From positions 2,728,001-2,792,000 of the forward strand of contig NC_070561.1 in the NCBI RefSeq assembly GCF_026914185.1: a DNA stretch of 64,000 nt. The letters run 5' to 3'. A program made the position numbers and the translations under genes. The notes under the pieces are model-generated. The model did not search any database, had not been told where the DNA came from, and saw nothing but the letters and a program-made list of their open reading frames with translations. This stretch comes from Puccinia triticina (lineage: Eukaryota > Basidiomycota > Pucciniomycetes > Pucciniales > Pucciniaceae). Shown here one piece after another: positions 22,055 to 33,290 of this stretch (positions are counted from its first letter, which is position 1; every line of letters begins with the position of its first letter).

Positions 22055-23837
22055 ATGGAACATCGCAATCGCAGTAACACTCCCCAGGAGATACATCCCA
22101 AGTCGCAGGAATGGATTCTTGATTCTAATAGTGGACTTTACTGGAACAGCTCGGCCTCCCTTTCACTCCTCGTTTCCCCTCACCCCTTCTCCCGTCCTCC
22201 TACTCCCTTCTGCCGATGACCTTTATAGCGTTTACTTACAATACTCTCCATCCCTCTTCTATCTCTCATCCTCCCCCTCTCCCGTCTTGAAAATTCCGCC
22301 TCATAGGCTTTCATCGCGTCTGGGCCAAGTATGAGGACGAAAAATGGACGTACGCTGATCAAGACGGAAACCTGGTCGATAATCCTGACGGCGGGGATTC
22401 GAAACCCTCATCGTCTTCTCAAAGAACTTTCGCAAAATGCAGGACTGACATAAAACCATCCAACGGTCAAAGAGGAACGGTAGCCTACCAGGATATATAC
22501 GAAGAAGAGGAAGGCGAACTGGCCAGCGAGCATCTCGATCGCCGTCCAAGGCGTGATGGGGTATCGAAAGTGGCTACCCAGCAAGAAGAACGAGATGATC
22601 AAGAAGAAGGTGAACTCGATAGCATCGAAGAGGCCCTACTTGATTTCCACGATTCTATACCGGCCCCTGAGCCACCTCGACCATTCCCGATCCGGCTCGT
22701 CGCCCTCCCTAAGGCGCGTACATCGGCAGTCGACCCAGCTCGCAACCTCTTAATCCTTCAACCCGGCGTGGACGAGCCAATGATTATTGGAAGAGATCGA
22801 ACGTTCGAGCCTTCGCTCCGACTCAAAGAAATGGAAGTCTCAAAAACACATGCAACGCTCTTCTGGCGAGCCGACGGTGACCATGCCTCTCATGGCTGGC
22901 ATATTGTCGATAATGCGAGTACCCACGGTACTTTCATATCCCCCTCGCACGCTCCTCCTCGTGTTACCCCGAATCGGTTATCAAAAGCCAGGAAAGCTAG
23001 TCTACCCCAGAAGCTCAATCACCTCGAGTAAGACCGGTGTCATTATCTTTTACTGGGTTGTCACATGCTCATTTTCTTTCCGGTGTGTGTTGATTCGATA
23101 GTACCATAATGGTCGCGTCAGCCGAGGATCCTGTGCTTTCATTTCAGGTTCATTTGCATCCAAGATTCCCTTCTTCCTGTCAAGCATGTGCCCTCTCTCC
23201 CGATGAATCCAACCGAATGAGTCTCGATTCACAACAGCTGGCTGCACAAGAGGTATCAAAGGTAGCTCAGCCACGCGAAGAGGAGCGATATGCGATGAAC
23301 CCGGCCGAAGTAAAGGTCGAACGAGAACGAAAACGGAAGATCGAGATGGCCAAGCTGAGGAACCAATTCTTCGGCGGCGACGCCGAGTCAGCCCCGAAGA
23401 AATTGAAGAAGCCCGACTGTTCGGGCGCATTCGTGAATCAGGAAGCGGGTGACGAAGAGAGTCCTCCTCCCCAGGCGGAGCCGAAGCAGTATCTGGACAG
23501 GGCCAAGTTACGTCGACAGACTCACGGTCGATGTCAGCCAGCTCCGAAACAGAAGTCAAGCCAGTCACACGTGACAGCAGGACCCAGTCGAGTGTCCCAT
23601 GAGACCCAGGAACCAGAGTCAATGAGACGCGGAGAAGCCATGCTGGCCAAACTCGGCGGAACCTCGGAGTCGCTTAAAACGATGGGCACACTCATCGAGG
23701 CCCGGACGCTCGGATCCTCTCAGGCTGGTTTGGGAAGCAGAGAACTCGTCATAGGGGTCGAGAATATCGCTCGTCCTAAGGACTGGAGACAGGAGGCTAA
23801 AGAAGCTAACTGGAAACGCTATGGAACTTCCAAATAA
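22055..23837 (+). CDS. FHA and G-patch domain protein (AGGF1-like)
   Basis: Probable nuclear RNA-processing protein. At least three exons: a first from ATG 22055 (uncertain donor), a second from about 22307 to 23027, a third from 23102 to 23837. Aromatic segments around the first junction (EWILDSNSGLYW, YEDEKWTYADQDG) resemble an OCRE repeat. An acidic EEEEGEL stretch follows. The FHA domain has IGRDRTFEPSLRL, VSKTHATLFW and NASTHGTF, which include the expected GR, SxxH and N-GT phospho-threonine binding residues. The last exon has a basic KVERERKRKIEMAKLR helix and a degenerate G-patch (GEAMLAKLGG...QAGLGSR). FHA plus G-patch order is that of AGGF1-type proteins. The first intron donor is not resolved. 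Confidence 0.7.
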
Positions 23838-24932
23838 TCACCCTCCTCTTCTTCTTATGTCTCCCTCTCCTTCTTTTCCTGTCAACTCCATTCATTTCTC
23901 TGCTGTACTTCTATACTCAGCCCTGCTCATATTCAAGCAGCCAATCATAGTCATCATCATAAATTCTTCCACACTAAAGAGATATGCTCCATGAGACCAC
24001 GCGGCGGAAAATGGCGAAAACTGAGACGGTATCAACTCCCTATCAAAACCTCCCTGATCCTCAGCCTCATGACAAAATGCCAAAATGCCAAAATCCAACA
24101 ATAGCATACAAGCCCCTCATTTGGAGACTTGCTTTTCAAGAGGCCCTTCGGTAATAGCAGGCCCAATAGATTGACAGGCTTATGTTTAGCTAGATGCAAA
24201 GTGGGGAAGAAACTCATGTATTGAGGGATTTTTCATGAACTTGTGTACATATGCAGTGTGATCACAACACGTTTATGTTAGCCCCTGCAATACTCAAACT
24301 ACCAGAGGCATTGGTTAGAGATCCATACTGAGCTTGATAATCAGCACCAGCTGGTGGATCTCTTGTCCGGCCGAACATCACACCGGATCACTCTGAAGCT
24401 TTCCATCAAAAACTGATTACAAGCAAGAGGGCGGCTGCTGCATAGCCTTGGGTTGTTGGCTGTGGATGTTTGATCTAGTGTCAGCCAAGGAATTTTTTGA
24501 AGTACTTGTTCTGTCCAGGAGTGTACATGCGGTATTCCCCTCGGCCTCCAGTGTATTGCTTCTCGTTTATCCGAGGATGAACCCCGCTGGATGTGAGGCT
24601 GTTGCTGTGAAGATATCCGTGTCTGGGCTTGGCCGGATGGTTGGATGACTGCTTATTAAACAGTGTCCTGTTGACCGACCTTCAATTCCAATAACCTTGT
24701 TAACCACAAAATTACCCTTTGCCTTTCGCACAGTTGAGGATTCCACTTTCCCATCCAGCTTTCACATCCTCATCGTTCCATTCCAGTCTCTATTCCCACC
24801 AATTGGGCGAGCACCGCTGTGTATCCGTGCTCTAAAATCAAAAGTCGTGTTTCTTGTCCAAGTTTGAGCCATTGCATAAGATTTGACCGAAGTTGGATCG
24901 TTCAGGTTTCGAGATATACGTACCACCACGAG
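23838..24932. other. intergenic between the AGGF1-like gene and phospholipase D
   Basis: About 1.1 kb with no supported gene. It holds the 3' UTR of the upstream gene and the promoter of the phospholipase gene. Short ORFs on both strands have no recognisable content. Confidence 0.4.
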
Positions 24933-27900
24933 ATGGACAAATTCTTGGATCGTTTTCACTCCCACACCCCGGTTTCCGGTAGGCTGAGACTCGTTTTACT
25001 TTGGGCTTGCCGATCGATCCGATGTGATGTTGTTGCTGACGTCGATTGTTACTCAAAAGATAAAATCGAAAGGCTTGGAGAAGGGATCAAAAAACTCTTC
25101 AATCCGAATTGTCAGTCGTGTCGCTATCGCTTGTATTGATCCCTCCCGCGATCTACAACTGAAGCCCGAGATTCATCCACCCACTCATCCGTTTTAGCTC
25201 GACATGATGATCCAGAGGAGAAAATCCACGATGAGAAACTTGAAGCGATTAGAGCCCGGCATCGCTTTCAGAGCTTCGCAAAAGAGAGAGATGGTAATCA
25301 CGTCAAATGGTCAGTCATCCTTCATTTTGTCTCGATCGCACTCTCAGAGCCCAAGATCTTTTATGAATTACGTTTCCCGCACAGGTACGTCGACGCCCAC
25401 GATTACTTCTATGCGGCATCTGAGCTGTTGGAATCAGCGCGATCTTGCATCTTTATCCAAGATTGGTGGTCAGTCCAGACCTAGTCATCCAACACATGGA
25501 ATCGACCTGATGTCCTGAATGTATTCCATTTATCAGGTTGAGTCCGGAGCTTTACTTACGTCGTCCACCTAGCCAGAATGAGCTATGGAGATTAGATCGC
25601 ATTTTGAAGCGCAAAGCCGAGGCCGGTGTCAAGATTTTCATTATTGTCTACAAAGGTAATAAATATCCCTCTACATCCAAGAGCTATATGTTGGTTATGA
25701 AATATCACTAGCTAACTGCCGTTCTGATCGTCATTTTCCCGTTTTTCCAATAGAGGTGAACGTCAGTAATACAATGAATTCTGAGCATACTAAGCATGCA
25801 TTGGAAGCTTTGCATCCAAATATAGCCTGTATGAGGCACCCTGATGTGAGCTTCACTATTTTGGATTCGATTTTCCTAGAACTTTGAGATCAAATCTGCT
25901 ACTTTTTACAGCATTTTGATGGGGAAGAGACCGTATTATTTTGGGTAAGCATTGGCTGGCTTGAGAGTAATCGTGGCTTGTAATGTGCACAACTGAAATT
26001 GACATGGAAACATTGTTCGATTTTTTTTTTCTTCCTGCAGTCCCATCATCAAAAAGTCATAGTCGTGGATGGTATGTCCCTTTGCTAGCCCGAACCAGTT
26101 CATTTTGGCAAACGCTCATACATGCTCTTTACTGCTTTTCAAGACAATACGGCATGCATAGGGGGTCTGGACTTGTGCTTTGGTCGTTGGGATACCCCTT
26201 CGCACTCTTTGGCCGATTGCCATGCTTCGGATTTGACCCAGACAGTTTGGCCGGGTAACAAGACCGTTATCTTAGTCTCTGCGATAACTGTCATGTCACC
26301 TGAAGCTCACTATGTCTTCTATTGTTCATCTGTATAGGCCAAGACTACAATAACGCGCGAGTTCAAGACTTCCAAGAGGTGGAGAATTGGGCTAGTAATC
26401 AGCAAAGTAGACTTGAAGTCCCGAGGATGCCTTGGCACGATGTATGTCGCATTCAAAATCAAAAAGTTTGGTTTTAAATTGATTTCAACGAGCGGTGGTT
26501 TCGTATTTACTTTCGTAGGTGCATATGATGATTCAAGGTCCCACTGTTTTCGATATCTGTCAGCACTTTGTGGAACGATGGAACTTCATCTACAACTTGA
26601 AATACGTGAAAAAGCGTGGCACCAATGGTCGATACGAGCTACTCGCTTTTCCCCAGATTCCTGGTCAGGGTATGCCTGATGATCCGTCACATCCAGATCA
26701 TGAACCCGCGACTCAACACCCTCATTACGAGCAATGGGCCCAAGCTGGCCGCAGGTTTTTTGGCATGGAGGAAAATGTCAGGACGAGTACGAATTTACCA
26801 ACAGTCGATTTGGGCCCCAAGGGAAACATGAAGGTTCAAGTCGTGAGAAGTTGTGGAGATTGGAGTAACGGAACGATTACTGAGGTAAGTAAAACGATTG
26901 CTTGGCTGACCGTGTTGACTTAATTAATGGTTGAATTTTTTGGGAGCCAGCATTCCATTCAAAATGCTTACATCCAGCTTATTGAACAAGCCCAAAGGTT
27001 TATATACATGTTAGTAGCTATTTCGGATAGCAACAATATCAACGTGTTTCCGTGTGCTGAATTAATGAGGTTTCTCGCTTTCGATCCTTCATCAGCGAAA
27101 ATCAATTGTGAGTTCTTTGCAAGCAAGTATTTCACGATGAAACCTAGCAGTCCGGAGCATCCCAAAGTCACGAAGGCTGACTTGAATCTCCAACATTTTT
27201 ATGACACAGCTTTATTACAACTTGTGGGACTGCCAAAGACAGTCAAATTCGCAATACCATTGGTTTGGCTTTGGCTAACCGTATCATTCAAGCCGCTCAA
27301 GCAAATCAACCCTTCAAAGTAGTCGTCGCAATCCCATGTATCCCTGGGTTCTCGGGCAATTTGGACAACCCAGAAGAATCTGGCGGGACGATGGCAATAA
27401 TGGATTGGACTTACAAGTCGATTTGTCGTGGCCCAGATTCGATCTTTAGTCATGTCCAATCGAAGGGAGTAGATCCTCGAAAATACATCTCGTTTTACAA
27501 TCTCAGGAGCTTCGATCGGATAGACTACGATCCCGCAACTTTGAAGGAGATCGAAAAATCGGCCGGTATTAGCTACTACGAAGCCGAGGCTGCGTTAGCC
27601 AGGGTTTACCTTGGTGAATCCGCTAGCTCTCAAGAGTTGGAGAAGAACAAAGAGGTCAAGTTTAAGCTCGCACAAAAAGGAGAAAGCATGGAAGCTGGCA
27701 CACGTGATATGATGGCCCGGGACGGTGAAACGATCACAGTTCAATTGCCCAAGAACGTAGAGGAAGCACGCCAGAGTTTGAAGAGCTGGTCGGAGGCTGC
27801 ATCTCGCTTCAACGGAGGAGCTCCCGCGTCAATCGCCACGCGAGATAATTCGAATGGATTAGAAAATCTACCATGGCTAGGTTGCGAGCAATCTGAGCGG

Positions 27901-28932
27901 GACGCATTCGTGACTGAAGAGTTATATATTCACACGAAGTGCATGATTGTCGATGACCAAAAGGTCATCATGGGGTCTGCTAACATCAATGATCGAAGCA
28001 TGGTGGGCGATCGGGACAGTGAAATCGCGTTGGTGGTCGAAGATCAGGATATGATTGATAGTACTATGGCCGGCGAGAACGTGAGTCACTTGTATTCATG
28101 CCCACTCCCCCTCCGACATTGGAAAGCCACTCATCTTCGAGAACGACACTGATGCTTGTTTGACTTAATACATGCCTCAAAGTGGCAAGCAGGTCGTTTC
28201 GCAGCCACGTTACGAAGAAGATTATACAAGGAGCATCTTGGTTTGCTCCCACCCCAATCGAATTCACACCAGCCTAACGAGCCGACGAGGTCTATGCTGC
28301 CTGTCAACGTGCCGCAAGAAGATGAAATGGGTAGTCGCGAAGATCAACTAGTGACCGACCCGATGGGAAGTGAACTGGAAGAGATGTGGAACGGAAGAGC
28401 CAGTGTGAATACTCAGGCGTTCAACAAAGTGTTCCGTTGTGTTCCTGCGGCCGGTATCTTGAACTGGAAAGATTATGCGGGTAAGAAAAGTTTTCAATAA
28501 CAAGACGTAAAACAATGTGCACAGACTGAAAGGGTTTTCCTGATGGATTATTACTTCCAGAATACGTACCAAGTGGTCCCAATGCGCCCAAGGTATGCCA
28601 TGTCGCACCAACTGCTGGGGATGTGCATGAAGTCAAGGTAAGAGTCAAGTCGCTGAGATGCTAAATTATGGTAGGTATACACCGAGCTGACTGTTACCCA
28701 CGGCTCATTCTAGCGTGAATTGAGTCGAATTCAGGGTCATTTGGTTGAAATGCCATTAGACTTCTTGGAGCAAGACAAGATGTACCGAGAGGGAAAAGCA
28801 GTAAGCACTCTCTCTTCCATACGCCATGATTTTTATCGATTATCGCTCAATATTCAATCCCATTGTTTCTCAACTATGTCTTATCTTTTTCGTTTGTAGG
28901 TCAACCTTGTGACAATGAGCATTTACACTTGA
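24933..28932 (+). CDS. phospholipase D (two HKD motifs, no PX/PH domain)
   Basis: Hydrolyses phosphatidylcholine-type lipids to phosphatidic acid. About 18 short exons, roughly 860 residues by my count. The protein starts [15 protein letters not shown], with only about 45 residues before the conserved RARHRF and [18 protein letters not shown] region, so the PX and PH domains of Spo14/PLD1 are absent. The first catalytic motif is HHQKVIVVD (26044-26070), followed by [12 protein letters not shown]. An IENQFFITT segment is assembled partly from a 12-base exon at 27096-27107. The second motif is HTKCMIVDD with GSANINDRS (27932-28000). The C-terminus runs through [20 protein letters not shown] to a stop in a tiny last exon (28900-28932). 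All introns examined are GT-AG. Both HKD motifs are complete, so activity is likely. Confidence 0.92.
27096..27107 (+). other. 12-nt microexon of the phospholipase D gene
   Basis: CGAAAATCAATT lies between ...CTTCATCAG and GTGAGT. Splicing it in gives RFIYIENQFF, the expected PLD family block; skipping it removes four residues but keeps the frame. Confidence 0.8.
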
Positions 28933-29282
28933 AGGCGGCGCGCAACTCTGCTTCCGGTAGAGCGAACGTTGCGATTGATATCATTTACTCTACGTTCCAG
29001 TCTGATCACTCCTATATAGGCACACGCATGCCCCTCGTCTGCGACTTTCCTTCCTTTTGTTTCAGGAAAAAAAATGTGTACAAATTGTATGCACTCGGTT
29101 ACAGCCCAATTTCATTGCTTCGGTCGTGACTACGGAGGCTGTTCCTGTATATTGACAATCAAAATCTTATCATCTGTTATCCTCATCGTGCATTGTACGT
29201 GGTTTAGGGGTAGTACGAGTGTTTTTTCCATTGCGAAGCAGTAAAAGTACAGTTTTGGCATGGCCATGCGAAAAAAGACAAG

Positions 29283-29388
29283 CGCCCAACGTGGGGCTCG
29301 AACCCACGACAATTCGATAGCGTGAAAAATCGCGCGCAACCCATTATTATGTAAGAGTCGAATGCTCTACCGACTGAGCTAGCCGGGC
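29283..29388 (-). tRNA. tRNA-Lys(CTT) with 33-nt intron
   Basis: Full cloverleaf on the minus strand. The acceptor GCCCGGC pairs with GTTGGGC (two G-T pairs). D arm GCTC/GAGC with AGTCGGTA loop, anticodon stem TTCGA/TCGAA, T arm GTGGG/CCCAC with TTCGAGC loop, discriminator G. The anticodon CTT lies at 29355-29353. An intron occupies 29351-29319, directly after position 37, the standard eukaryotic place. The spliced length is 73 bases. A- and B-box promoters are internal. Confidence 0.95.
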
Positions 29389-30502
29389 TGCTATACGACC
29401 TCCTTCGCGCCCAACTGTATTTGATCAGATTTTCTACTGTTAGAGGAAAAGTAACCCTAAGCCTGAATTGTTAGAAGGTTCTCTTACAGAAAAATTGACA
29501 ATTTCCCAGGATTTCCTAAGATTTTCTGTCATATAATGCTTCATCAACACCAGGGAGAGCAGGGCTAAGTCACTTATTTCTAGCTTGACCATCTCAATCA
29601 ATAGCAGAGCTTATGATCATGGAGCCTCAAAAGAATTTTCAGGCCCTCACAGCCAAGCTTACTCAGTTTCTCCTGGATGCATAGCACCTGCTTCCAAAGG
29701 AGGCACTTATCAACTTGTGCTGCTTTAAAGGCCAAGAAGTATTCATGAAGTGTCATTTTTTACATATTTTATTGAAATAACTTTGGCTCATACCAATTGG
29801 CTCAAACCAATGCTGAAACTGTTCCAATACTGGGAACAGTATTGGACCAAAATCTGGGTACAATCCAAGGTTTTGATTTCTGGTGGATTGGCTGCGCTAG
29901 TCTGACACATTTTTTTGGGTTCAGGTGGAGTAGGATTTTGTTCTGATCCACATAAATTCAGGGGGCTATTCAATAATCCCCCTGTTATTGTATAATTGTT
30001 TTAGTTTTTATGCATTAGATTGTGCTGGTCCCTAAATCCAATCCACATTTGAAGATCAGAATGCATTGGTCTGACCAATCCAATCCCGTAGCCCAGACAG
30101 AATAGAATTTCACAGATTTGTTGCCAAGAGATTGACAGAGCCCTGCTAAATTGGCAACAGATCTGTGAAATTTTAGTCTGTCCGGGGTCCATAGATCCTG
30201 CAGGAAGTCATCCAGTATTGGACTAGTAGACTGTTCAGTTACCCAATTCTGAAAAATCTGGGAATCAAAAATAAATCAAATCCCCGGTATTGGTGGTAAA
30301 ATCCATGTGTTGGAATGTTTGCAGTGTTGTGAGTCATGCCATCAGAATTTCTTGATTAAAAGAAGAAATTCACTAGCCAAACCCAAAAAACATGTCAAGC
30401 CTAAGTGTAAGAGCTGGAATCTCTTCACTGGGCTAGGCGCTGGCACTCAGGAGAGACAACGGTCTCAAGGGTTCTGATGCCAACGTGGGGTCTTTATTTC
30501 AT

Positions 30503-30634
30503 CTAGCTCAGGGAGACATATCAGTAAGGAGTCGGTCTCTGCTGAATACAATAGAAGGAGAGAGAGAAAGGGAATAGGGGAGATGGTGTACCTAGCTCAG
30601 GGAGACATATCAGTAAGGAGTTGGTCTCTGCTGA
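30503..30634. repeat. pair of 43-bp direct repeats
   Basis: CTAGCTCAGGGAGACATATC... occurs at 30503-30545 and 30592-30634 with one difference (GTCGG/GTTGG). The second copy is bounded by CTAGCTCAG and CTGAGCTAG, which are complementary. It may be a nested insertion footprint. Confidence 0.6.
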
Positions 30635-30740
30635 GCTAGGAATGGAAGGAACAGTGGCTATATGGGTCTGAGTTGGGCTTGTGAAAGGCTTGTGAAGTGC
30701 GCCGTGAGGGCGGGCTTTACACTAAGTTCCAGCTTCACCT

Positions 30741-30787
30741 AAGTCCCTCCTTTGAGTTGGCTGCTTCATGCCAAGGAGGGAGGACTT
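30741..30787. repeat. short hairpin AAGTCCCTCC...GGAGGGAGGACTT
   Basis: A 47-bp hairpin with arms AAGTCCCTCCTTTG and CAAGGAGGGAGGACTT. One of several similar hairpins in the window. Confidence 0.5.
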
Positions 30788-30893
30788 GGCTAATTTTGGG
30801 GCAACCCTTGATTTTATCTCAAAATATGTACAACATGGGCGCACTTGTATATGGCCATGAGTGTATCAGTGTCAAAGGGAAGTACTCCACTGT

Positions 30894-31043
30894 GGAGGAC
30901 TTCCTGTTGGCTAAAATGCTAAATCTAGAGGGACTGGCTGAACTTTACTTGCTGGTGAAAGTTGATTGAGTCAAGTTTTCACCAGCAAACAGGATTTAGC
31001 GGACCTCTCTAAAGCAAGACAATTAGGCAACAGGAAGTTGTCC
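30894..31043. mobile_element. MITE family A variant, copy 3
   Basis: 150 bp with ends GGAGGACTTCCTGTTG and CAACAGGAAGTTGTCC, diverged from the copies at 4361 and 50329. It has a second inner hairpin, TTGCTGGTGAAA (about 30949-30960) against TTTTCACCAGCAAA (about 30978-30991). Confidence 0.55.
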
Positions 31044-31162
31044 AGTTGGTATGTATCAATGTGTATTCCTTCTTGGTGTGGCCCAGAGGGGATGGAAGTA
31101 GTCTCCTCCGGCTGGCTAAACCACACCAGAGTACAGACATGTGACCTAGGACAAACTTGTGG

Positions 31163-31228
31163 AAGTCCCTCTTCTGTGGGCGGGCAGGCAGCCCTGGTTG
31201 CGGAGAAACCCCTCTGAAGGAGGGACTT
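31163..31228. repeat. short hairpin AAGTCCCTCTTC...GAAGGAGGGACTT
   Basis: 66-bp hairpin with the same terminal words as the modules at 30741, 35992 and 62699. Confidence 0.5.
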
Positions 31229-31951
31229 CTGTCTAAGACCGACTTATAACTGCGTCATGGTGGGCCAGTTTTGGTGTAGGCAACTTTCAGTACCAACCCA
31301 TGGGCAAAAGTTGACATCCAGACGTGGGGCAAACCTGAGAGTGTAACATAGGCCCAAAACTCACATTGTCCACATTTTTGGGGTTTTTGGAGGTTGTACA
31401 GTGCCCCGCATCTCTTCCCAACTACCCCGCGCCCGCAAATTCTTTTGACCCCCCATAACTTTTTGACCATCAACCCTATAACTCCATACACCACATTTTT
31501 GAGCTCTATGGAGCTTGTAGAAAAGGATTTTATATAGCACATATGTCCCTCTGGGATGTCTCCTTCAAAAGTTATCATTTTCTGGGTGGTCAAATTTGGA
31601 ACACTTGCCTTTAACCCCATATTATGGGTTTAAATGTATGTACTATGGGTTTATAAAGTTTTTTTTATGTACTTAACGGACTTATTATGTATATAAAACA
31701 CTGTAAACCACATGATTATGCATATAAATTATGCTAGTTATTAATTACTGACAAATCCATCAACGCAGCCTTTGGAATGTGACAATGCAAAGAGTATTTC
31801 TTCATTGCTCTCTGTGCAGCAGGTTCAGTGAGGCCAAGAAGGTAGGCAGAGTGTTGCCGTTACCTAATTCACTGACTTGAGGATTGCTTTTGTCATCCTC
31901 TGCTTGAGCGGCAAGCTGATCCTTTCCTTGTTTGAGGAAGTTGGACATAAT
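31229..31951. other. intergenic, no supported gene
   Basis: A 121-codon minus-strand frame at 31255-31620 has no recognisable domain and no supporting splice structure. I leave it uncalled. Confidence 0.4.
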
Positions 31952-32154
31952 AGGGGGGTTCACAATAGGATAAAAATAAAACTTTAGAGTCAATTTTAAG
32001 GCCTTTATCAACAAATTTTCAAAATTCTGGCAAGATGTGCAGGACTGGGTGTCCCCTGAGAATCAGAGCAACTTCTTCACTTTTCAAAAACTTGTTCATA
32101 AAGGCCTTAAAATTAGCTTTAAAGTTTTATTTTGATCTTATTGTGAACCCCCCT
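31952..32154. mobile_element. MITE family B, copy 2
   Basis: 203 bp with perfect ends AGGGGGGTTCACAATA (31952-31967) and TATTGTGAACCCCCCT (32139-32154). Inner inverted segments: AAAACTTTAGAGTCAATTTTAAGGCCTTTAT against ATAAAGGCCTTAAAATTAGCTTTAAAGTTTT. It is the best-preserved copy of the family in the window. Confidence 0.8.
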
Positions 32155-32189
32155 AATATTGTTGTTCTTTCCCACTGCAGAAATAGCTT

Positions 32190-32739
32190 TCATCTTATTA
32201 TATAATTGTGTTTTGTAGTTCTTGGAAGCTTGCGTGGCATAAGTTTGTTTGATTCAGGATTTGGATTACTTGCTGGTAAAAGATATCCTGATTTGCCCAA
32301 TTTGAATTTTTGTTCTGGAGGCTCGCAGTGATTAGAGAAAGAGATTGGCCACAAGAACTGGACAACTTCCTCGGAATCTTTGTCCTTGTCATCAGAAAAA
32401 TCAGAACCGTCGCACCACACCATGATTGCGTGTGCTTTGTCAACCAGAGCCACATCATTGTTGTAGATTTGGAATATCTCAAGAGGGATGGGGTCATCAT
32501 TACGGCCTTTGGCGAGTGCAATTGGCTGAGTTCTTTCCGGTGGAAATTGATCTTTGTCGGGATTGCAAAAAAATTGTTCATCAGCGTGTTCACCCTCATC
32601 GGAAATCTCAATACATAGGACAGCTTTGATTGGAATTCAATTTTTGTTTTTTGATTGTGCAGCCAACCTTCTTCCTCAGCATTGATTCACATTCGCGGCA
32701 GGCTCTTTGTGCTTTAGAAGCTTTGCTAGCAGGCGCCAT
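32190..32739 (-). CDS. hypothetical protein, possibly spliced
   Basis: Unrecognised. The likely start at 32739 reads MAPASKASKAQRACRECE, then an apparent short intron (GTTGGC...CAAAG, about 46 bases), then CIEISDEGEHADEQFFC and a frame of about 135 codons with SDFSDDKDKDSEEVVQFLWP, ending in TKHNYIIR at 32190. The acidic and cysteine-containing segments suggest a real protein rather than random frame, but it lies among repeats, with MITE copy 2 just past its stop. It could be a host gene fragment or a decayed element ORF. Confidence 0.3.
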
Positions 32740-33290
32740 TGTGAGTTGTTTTTTTGAAAGTCTCTTGATTTGCCGAAGCCAGGATGCCAGGAGACCTCAC
32801 AACGACCATAATTTGTACACTTCTGTAATACAAGGGGAAGCCCCCAATTTTGGGGTTCCAGGGGGTGTTCAAGTCATAGGGGTTTGTAAATCACAGCAAG
32901 GGCATAGCACCCAAATTTGGGATTACATGGGGTGTGAAAGTCGCAGGATGTGAAAGTCCCAAAAGGGAATGGGACAGAGCAAAGGAAATTACATAAAATC
33001 TTCAAACCTTTGATGATGCAATTTCAGGGTGACTGTGCATTCAGTCAAAGGAGAAACCAAATTTCAACTGAAAAATAGGTTGAAAAACAACATTTCAAGT
33101 GACAACTGGGTGAAATAAGGGCATTTTATTTTGGGAAAAGACACAAAATTTGTTACTGAAAAAGTAAATATTTGGAAAAACGGTGATGAGAGATACTCAA
33201 AAACTCTGAAAATGTGAGAGAAATTCCTTTTAAACAATTTTTGAAGTTTATTATGAAGGCTGGCCACTTTCAGGCTGTGGAATCCCTACC
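32740..33290. other. intergenic, no supported gene
   Basis: AT-rich, without recognised content. It may include the 3' end of the neighbouring Helitron remnant, but I see no definite CTRR end and hairpin. Confidence 0.3.

Larger units (their letters stand above)
29389..30893. other. repeat-rich intergenic region
   Basis: No supported gene. It holds a CCAATACTGGGAACAGTATTGG palindrome (29821-29842), two direct copies of a 43-bp repeat (30503-30545, 30592-30634) and a short hairpin (30741-30787). Confidence 0.4.

Noticed and set aside
30202..30220. GGAAGTCATCCAG word resembling a MITE end
   Set aside because: No matching partner within 500 bases upstream; the nearby CCAATACTGG palindrome does not explain it.
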